Source of the DNA: Sphaerolaimus hirsutus
Taxonomy: Eukaryota > Nematoda > Chromadorea > Monhysterida > Sphaerolaimidae
Direction of reading: 5' to 3'
NCBI GenBank assembly: GCA_964036195.1
Contig: OZ038450.1
Span: 26,910,794-26,974,793 of the forward strand
DNA: 64,000 bases
Shown here: positions 42,307 through 51,300 of the stretch, piece after piece
Position numbering within the stretch: position 1 is the first letter of the stretch
Layout of the letters: each line of letters opens with the position of its first letter
Translations under genes and position numbers: made by a program
Notes under the pieces: model-generated
Database searches by the model: none
Told to the model about the DNA's origin: nothing
Seen by the model: only the letters and a program-made list of their open reading frames with translations

Positions 42307-45300
42307 ATGATGGAAGTTGCTTTTATCTGCTTGCATTCGAGTGATGTTCAATTGTCGGTTTTCGAAGCGTGGGCTAATCTTGTTTCTGTTTCTGAAAATG
42401 CGCCAAGTCCTGAAGGTTTCTGGGAAGTTGATGATTTGGAAATGGGCCCTGTTTTTGATAGTTTTGAACCCGTGTCGGAAATATTTCAAATTCAGCGAAG
42501 GGCCACGTATGCGGAAAAGGTTCAGGGCGCTGGTGATTTTGTTACTGATTCTGTTCTGCCCAATGGCGAGATGACTAGTGGTGCTTCTCAGCAGTGGTTG
42601 CTTGATCACTTGATCATGGAGCCGGCTTTTGTTGAACCCGGAATTTGTGGTGTTTTTGAGAAAACCGCTGAAAGGCTGAAGAAAGTTGCGCAGCCTAGAG
42701 ACCTTTGGTATTTGGTGGGTAAGAGAGGGAAATTACAGCCGCACGTTATTCGCCGCAAGCTTTTGCAATTTGCGCGACCGGACTTTGTTAGCTGTGGCAA
42801 CCAAGTAGACCGAAAAGTTCCGAAGCCTACGTCCTTCGGAATAGCTAGGTCGAAAGGCACCAAGCTGGTGAAGTGTGGCAGACAGGATTCCCGCGCACGC
42901 GGCAAGCGTAGGGCTAGTAGGGCAATTGTTGATCGCCCAGTGGATACCATGTTGCTCGTTGAATTGTCAGAATTGTGCGATTATTTGGTTGGCGTGTTGC
43001 CATCGTTTGTCGTTCCACACATGCAAAAGGCAGTTAAGTCCCCTGTTAGGTGCTGTACATTTGGCGTAATTAGGCAGGATGGACTGCATGAGCGCATCGT
43101 TGAAAGTTCTGACGGAAATGGACACTGTCCAAGGTGTTGCTATCTGGCCCATAATGGTATTAGAAGCGGAGTTGCAAGACCGGGGGGGTATTCATATTAT
43201 ATTGGAGGTCCCACCTCGGGTCACGGCACCGTGTTGCACCCCCCTTTCACCCCCCTTTCACACCGCACACATAGCCACCCTCCATGCGTACAGGGCGTCG
43301 TGTTTCAGCTTAGCCCTATGCTACCGTGCACATACTGGAACCACAAATGTTGGCTTTTGCGTAAGCGTTTTGAACGTTTGAAATGTGTCTCACGCGCTTA
43401 TTACCGTTTGATTTCTTGGCACACTGCCCCATCCATGCTGCAACAGAGTCAAATTTCCAAATTTGAGGGGTTACGATACACCATGCCCTGGCGACGATTT
43501 TTGATGCGAATTCTGAAATTTTTGAAAAACTTTTCATGTCCCGCGTCAGTCAATTGTCAATTCAAAACTTTCGAAACTGTCGATGTCGAGCCAGAGCTAT
43601 GTCAATCATGTGAAAAATACGTGACCACTGACTACTCTTATGACTCATTTGATTATCAGTATTTATACTTGTCAGTTGACGATGGTGTACCATGGTCCTT
43701 TGATGATCTTGAGCAATCAACCGTACTGAGCTCGTCACCATGTGCTTCAATTGATAGTGGCTCACTAAAGTGCCAGACCTACGTCTCTGGGATTGTGGGC
43801 CAGTGTCAATTCGAGCATGATGTGGATTTGGCAGCTGGCCAGTATTCGTATTTGCCAGCTGATGATGGTGTATCAGGGCCTTCTGATGACTTGGAGTTTT
43901 CAACTGAATGGAGCTTGTCATCGCATGCTTCATTCGACAGTGACTCACTAAAATGCCAGACCGACGTCTCTGGGATTGTGAGTCACGGTCAATTTGAGCA
44001 TAGTGTTGATCTGGCAGCTAGCCAGCCTAGTACTCTAGATGACTCTACTTGTGACACGGATGTGGCTTTGGAACATGTGTGCTCCGCTACCTTGTCCGCG
44101 GCCCAATCGTTTCAAACAGTTTTTATTGAGGACTCACTCAACTCTTTCGAAATTATTGATGATTATATGGCCGACCCTGCGGCACTGAGCGGAGCGCACA
44201 CGACGCCAGACGCCAATGACAATTACATGGTTCACGCTGCGGATATTAATATGTTGCAGTACAATTCATCTTTGGGTGTGGTTACTCGCCGCCGCGGCAA
44301 TTCCAACCAGCAAAGCTTCTTTGAGTTAGACGGTAGGGAACGCGCGCGCCCTGTTGGTCAATGGGCCAGTACTAGCCGCCACGGTGTTACGTGTAGCGAT
44401 GTTGGTGACTCTGTGGGTTCTCGGGACCGGATGTCTGACCTAGCCACCCCAGCATATACTGCTGAGCCAGGGATGTCATATGTCAACGAGTCTCGGGATA
44501 CAGTGTTAAGACGTCCCCACGAAGAATTCCCTCACGCTACTAGTTCCCCGTGCCTGAGCATTCAATCTCCTAGTAGACCCCCCACCTCTGTCTGTGACCT
44601 AAGTACCCCCGCGAAACCACCACCTTCCAACCCTGTTAATAGCCCTCAACCCCAACCCTTCACTGGGCCGGTAAGACAACATCGAGAATTACTGACGAAT
44701 AACCAATCAGAGATTGATACTATGATTTCCCCCTTGCAACAAGCATGTGAACCTACTAAATTATGGGATCATCTGAGACCCTCAGATCAGTGCATTGGGG
44801 ATGTGTTACAACCTTTCGAACAACTTCTAAGCGAACTAGATCCTGAGATAAATAAGTTAGACCAGCTACTGTTTGACCTTGCTACTGTGACACCCTCTGA
44901 TCCATCCCAGCAAACCACTCTGGACAATGTTACCTCGGCCCTGATGACCCTTCGAACGTGGTCACAGGCAATGTTGCCATTCCGTGGATCCCTGCAAGAC
45001 TCCATTGACCGCACCCTAAGTGTTCATTTGAAACCCCGGGTCGATTCTCTAGCGGGTGATTTACAGTCCCTACTGAGTAACTTTTGTGCTGATGCGAATG
45101 CCCGGACTAAGCCCCCCGTTGATGTGACTACGCCGGCTCAGAGACAAGCGAACCAGCAGGTACTGGCAGCGTCAGACCCTGGCCCCGCGCGCCCACAGTC
45201 ACGCGCCTATCCCGTTCAGTGCGCGCTTGCGTTTATGCAATCCGTTTTGCTAGTTTCTGCACAGTCAGCAAGGGATTGGACTACTCTTCGTTCTCAGATC

Positions 45301-48300
45301 CAGTCGAAATCAACGGCTGGTGTCTTTGGCCTAGAAAATAAGGGCGTATCCCAAACAGTGCGCGCTGCAGCCTTGCGTAGCCTGACAGAGGCCTGGGTTT
45401 ACCTCGATGTGCATCGGACCGGATTTAATACGTACATGCCATTGCTTGGCACTCTGCCAGAAACAGCTCGGTATGCTATGGCCCAATTCCACGGATGCAT
45501 GGCTGAAGGCATTCGCCTCAACCATGCATTTGCGGATATATTACCTGAGATTAAGCGCCAAGTTAATGGTCCTGTCGCTCGTAAGACAAGGAAAGAATTG
45601 CTTGCACACCTTGGTAATACCCTGGACTCTGCCCGGGACCTTTTGTGCCGCCTAGAGGATCTGGACTTTGCGCAGTACAATGCCCTTTGTGCGATGCATA
45701 TCGGTCGGGTCTCAGACAGGTGTACCCCCCAGAAATGTCGGTTGGTGTGTCAGAATTTGCTGAACAACATTGGTTTTGGATTAGACTGGCTACACCAGCT
45801 GCGTGGAAAAACCCCTGTCCCGACACCCAAACCGCAACCTTCGCGGGTACTTGAGCCACATCAGAGCGCGCTCCAGCCGTCTATGTATACTACTCCATTG
45901 AACCGCAGCATTTCGGCCCTACCCCCTGTCTGGAATAATGTCTTAGTAGCCCACCTAATGAGCCCCGACCCTATGCGGCGCAAGGCGGCACATCAGTGGC
46001 CGCCTGATCCTTCTGTCAAAGTACAAACCGACCCGCCGCGTACTGTATTGACTGACTTATCTATGCACGCATGGGTAGAACCTGTAGGCCCGGAGTTCTC
46101 TGTTGGCCCAGTGGCGGAACTTGATGTCAAAACCACTTGGGTTGGTCGTATTTTGCCCACAGTCGGTATTATGGACACACCCTGGGCCATCATTGACCCA
46201 CGGAACACCGATCTCGTGCGCGCTTATTCAAAACTGTTGATCGCCGCTTACTTTGAGGCTGAATATATCTTCCAACTTGTGTTTTGTTATGGCTGGTTCC
46301 CAGATAGCTTACTCACCGCATTTCAGCGTTGCGCCTTCCTTGTGCAAAAGCTCGTCGACACGCTCGACCGCTCCATTAAGCATGGCGAGACAGTAGGCAT
46401 AACTGACACCTATCCATTACCCGAACAGTACCATATTAATGGTCGCTTTTTGTATAAATTGGCTAGTGATGCTCGTCGCGATTATATACAAGTTGGGGCT
46501 AATTACACTAAGTTGGCACGACGATATTCGGCGGTGCCTGTGCACACGACCCCGATGTTTCCAATCGACCGAAATAACCGCTTCGAGCACTCTCGCCGTC
46601 GCTTACAGTTACCTACCGCTCAAAACGTCCATTCACAAATGGTTCGGGTAACGAATAGTGTCAGTTGCGATGCTAATGTAGACATGATTCAGCCTGATGA
46701 TGTGGGAACAAGGGACAACCAATACGACTTTCTGTTGTCACACCAGGGTTATCAGCAGCCTGACCCCGCCGGTGGAGCCCCCGCACCCGCCACTGTGCAG
46801 GCGCCCCAGAGATTATATCATACGGGACACCAGCACACCGGTAGGCTCTCGGTTCCACCAGCACATCTCAGTTCTTCCGTAGCACCCACTTCGGCTTTAG
46901 ATCAACTTAAGTCAGAAATGGATCAAAAATATGCCAATATGCGTGACCAGATGGAGGCTATGAACGCTAACATGCGAGCCCTATTAGACCAAAGGCGTGC
47001 TCAATCACGAGCTCAGCCTCAAGTTTCGCAACCAAATGTATCAAACGATCCGCCTAGTACCACAACTAGTTCAGATGAGGATTTGGCTAAGCGTATTAAG
47101 AAGCTTAAGATGCTCGGTTGTCCCATGTTCTCGGGTAAAGCGTCTGTTGACGTCGGCCAGTGGCTAGCACAGTTTACTGCGAAATGTAGAATCTGCAAAA
47201 TAGCCTCTGACGAAGAAAGGGCTTTGACTCTGGCTGCTGTGTTGGAACATGATGCAGCTACGCTGTGTTATGGTCAACCGCAGGAAGTCCAGACCTCCTT
47301 TACGAAACTGGAGTCAGCTCTTAAAGCTCACTTTGGCCAGGCAAAACATGTGCTAGCTACATGCCGAGCGATTACACTTATGAATTGGAAACCGAATGAT
47401 ACGATCGATACTGTGCGACGCCGTTTGATGACCGAATCTGCGCAGTTGAAAGATGTGAATCACGGCGAGCGCGAATTGCGTATGATTGAGGGATTTTTGC
47501 ACGCTCTGGGTCAGCATAATTCCGAGTTGCGTCAATTAGTTGTATTAAATTCTGCTTCACTCGAGTCTTTTGACAAGCTGATCCAGCATGCTAAAGTCGC
47601 TCAACAGTCTTTGGAAAACCGTAAGCTTGAACAAGACCGCTCAGCTAAGGACACCGAGTTTAAGCGCATGCGCGATGAACTCTCGCAACTGCGGCAGCAA
47701 ATGTCTAATGCACGCATGGGTGATAACCGTCAGCAGTTGGGTGGCGGTATGTTAGCTGGCCAACGGCCAATGTTTCGACCACCGATGGATATGCGCCAAA
47801 ACCCGCGATTCGCCTTTCCCGCGCCACAAGCGCAACCTAGTGCTCAACCTCCATTTAATTCACAGCGCATGCCGTTTAGACCGCAACGGGATATCCCGCC
47901 TATGCGCCTACCACCTGCTGTACAAGGTCCGCGTTTTGCTCCGCGTCCAGCAGTTGATGTAGGGCCACCTGTAGTAGCTATTGATAAGCCCGGTCGACAG
48001 CCTCCCAATGCTTACAAGAGCTATTTTTGTGACAACTGTAAAATGTCCGGCCATACCACCGAGGAGTGTGGTCGCCGCGCAGCCGGTCCTACTTCATCTG
48101 GCCCCGCACCAGCCCAAACGCCGCGTGAGCCACTTAAGTGTTTTAAGTGCAATAAGCCTGGCCATTTCTCGCGTGAGTGTCCCGAAAACACGCCTGCGCA
48201 GAATGTCAATGAACTGTACGCACAGTACGATATCATACCCGATGATCAAATTGGTTACACTGATTTGCAAAACGATTTGGTCGATGGGGTAGCAGACCCT

Positions 48301-51300
48301 AATGACTTGCAAGGCTATTACAACGAATACCCCTCGGGAACTATGCATCAGTACCAATATGATTATTCGGATATGGCACCACCAGAAACAGACGCATTAG
48401 CCGAAGGGGAGAATGATGTGCGTGTGAATTTCCTGGGTTCATGTCCAGAACTCTATAACCATTCCGACCAAACTCCAATAAGCTACTTTGACGTTTGTGT
48501 TACGCAGTGGGTGGACACGGCTACTACTGAGCCAAAGGGCGCCGTGCCAAAGTGCCAGGCCTACGTCCCTGGGACGGCGCGCGCGCTCAGTGACTCAGTG
48601 GCTGGCAAGAAGCCCACTGCAAGTTTTTGTAAAACCTTGACTGGTGTCCCCCAGGTCGATCATGTTTATGACTCGATTCCACACCCAAGTATTCCGGAAA
48701 TTCGCATTCAATCTTGTGAACCTGACCAGACCTCAGTCCTCGCGGTAACCGCGCAAAAGTCCCAAGCCTACGCCCCTGGGATTCGTGATACCGCGAGCAC
48801 TGATGACCTGGAGCATGTAGTGTTGGGTAGTCCAAAAACTGCGCAAGTACCAACACAAACATCTACCTGGACACCCTCTGTTAATATGTTTCGCCCTATT
48901 AACCCTGCGACACACACGTCTGTAGTTGCTGCTCTAGATCTCAGTACTTCCGATGCTGGCCGAGAAACCTGTCGTGACCGTAGGAAATATTATTGGGAGC
49001 AACTCTCCCCGGATTTAGGTGTTAAGCGCATGGAATACCAATGTAATGCCGCACAAGTTGTAGTAACCGAACCATTGGGTGCTCGCTTGCAAAGTGGTAA
49101 GATGACCCATCCGAAGCACACTGTGCGTGATTTAATTACACCTAGTATTTACCACCGCGCCGTGATTCAAGGCGTAGGACCCTATCTAGTACTAGCCGAT
49201 ACCGGCGCGGAATTATATGCCATTCCCGTGTCCCTATTGGAGCAAATTGAGAGTCTTTCAGGGAAATGTTTAGACCGTCAAATCTTTCAATTGGAAAAAC
49301 CCCTTGTTTGTAAAGGCTATACAGGACATAAACATACGTTACTTTACTCGATCCAATTGACAGTCTCGATCGGTACGGAGACACGACGTATAAATTTCGC
49401 AATTTCCTTTGAAGGCACTCAGTGCATTATAGGTATTGGTGATTATGCTAAATTTTGGTTCCTACCTATTTGTCCTGGCGCTTGTATGACACGACCAGTT
49501 ATGCATAGCAATAAACGGTATCTCATTCCGGGTGACGAACCTTGCTTGCTCTATGAAGGGGAAATTCCCTACGTAGACACCGGGTTACGTACAGGCGCCA
49601 TTGCAAAAACAGGTGAAAATATCCCAGAAGCAATTGAGCGAGTTCAATCTAGCAACATTTACACTGTAGGATCACTTTTAGAGCCATATCTGGCCCCGAA
49701 AACGGATGTAAATAGGCTTTGTTCTTCGTCACCCGTACCCTATTTTTCTCCAAGTAAGGGCACCGGTGCTGTTGGGGTTGTTGCAACGGAAAACTGGGTG
49801 TGCCCACCGCGCTCTGTGTCTTATGTGCCAGCTGAGTTGGCAGATGCTCCCCAGGAGATACCCACCACGGTTCTTTTCAGTCCACATGCACATTTTTCCG
49901 AAAATTTCGAAAACACCTTGCTACCATTGGAAAACGGGAACGAGCTCTTTGTCCCTTTTGCAAATCACTCGGATAAGGAGATGGTCTTATTCGCCTGCCA
50001 GTCTCTTGGCTGGGCCGAAGAGGTAGTGGTAGAACCGACTAATGACTTTCACATGAATGAATTGGCAGTTGAATTTGCCGATGTGTGGTGGCAAACAGTG
50101 CGGACACCTCTGTGTAAGGCTCTCCGTGAAGCCAATTTGGCTTCCACACATGTAGAACCCCCTGAGGACCCTGTAATTACCGCCCAATCACCCCCTGAGA
50201 CTCGATTGCACCAACTTGGGAAAATTCTGGACGAAGGAGTACTTAGTCACCTCCCCTTGGAAAAACAACAGGTGTTGCGTGACTGGCTATTAGAACGTCA
50301 CCATATCTTTTCACTGTCCGACTTTGATATGGGGGATACAGGCGATATAATCTACCACCCGATTGAAACCGGAAATTCCCCCCCGATTCAACAGAAAGTC
50401 CGTAGGCTAGCTATTGGGTTACGTAAAGAAGTTGAACGTCAAGTGCAGTTGTGGCTGAAATTAGGGATAATTGAACCGTCAGTGTCCCCTTGGGCATCTC
50501 CAATTGTCCCGGTGCGTAAGAAAAATGGCGCGCTGCGATTATGCGTCGATTACCGCCGTGTGAACTTGGTGACCAAGCGTGACTGTTTCGCATTGCCAAA
50601 CTGTGCTGATCTGATTGACATGGCTGGCCTTGTGCATCCCCAGTACTTTTCCTCACTCGATTTAGCGTCTGGCTATTTGCAGATGCGCATTGATCCCCGT
50701 GATATTCCAAAAACTGCATTCACTAGCCATGTCGGTCTGTTTCAGTATAAATTTATGCCGTTCGGCCTAGTTAACGCGCCAGCCTCATTTAGTCGGCTCA
50801 TTGCCAACGTACTGGCGGGCTTAGACCCAGACCGCGTGCATTTTTACCTGGACGATGTTTTGGTTTGCGCCGAAAGCGAGGAACGTATGTACTCACTTTT
50901 GGATGACGTCTTTGCTCGTTTTGATCGATACACCCTTAAAGTCGGTATTAAGAAATGTGAGTTCTTTAAAGAACGTGTCAATTTTCTGGGTTGTGTCTTA
51001 ACGAGGGAAGGCATCGAAATGCAACAGTCAAAAATCACCACTATTCAAAATTACCCAGTCCCAGTAACCACTAAGGAAATCCGACGATTTCTGGGTATGT
51101 GTTCTTTTTACCGTCGCTGGGTTGAGGGTTTCTCCTTTATTACACGACCGTTGCATTTAAAAATTCAGGGTGCTAAGACTACTTGGGATGACGAATGTCA
51201 GGCCGCCTTCGAAGAACTTAAGAAGCGTTTGGTAGAAGGCCCAATTTTAGCCTACCCTAAAGAGGGTCGCCCTTTTATTTTGCACACGGACGCTTCGCGC

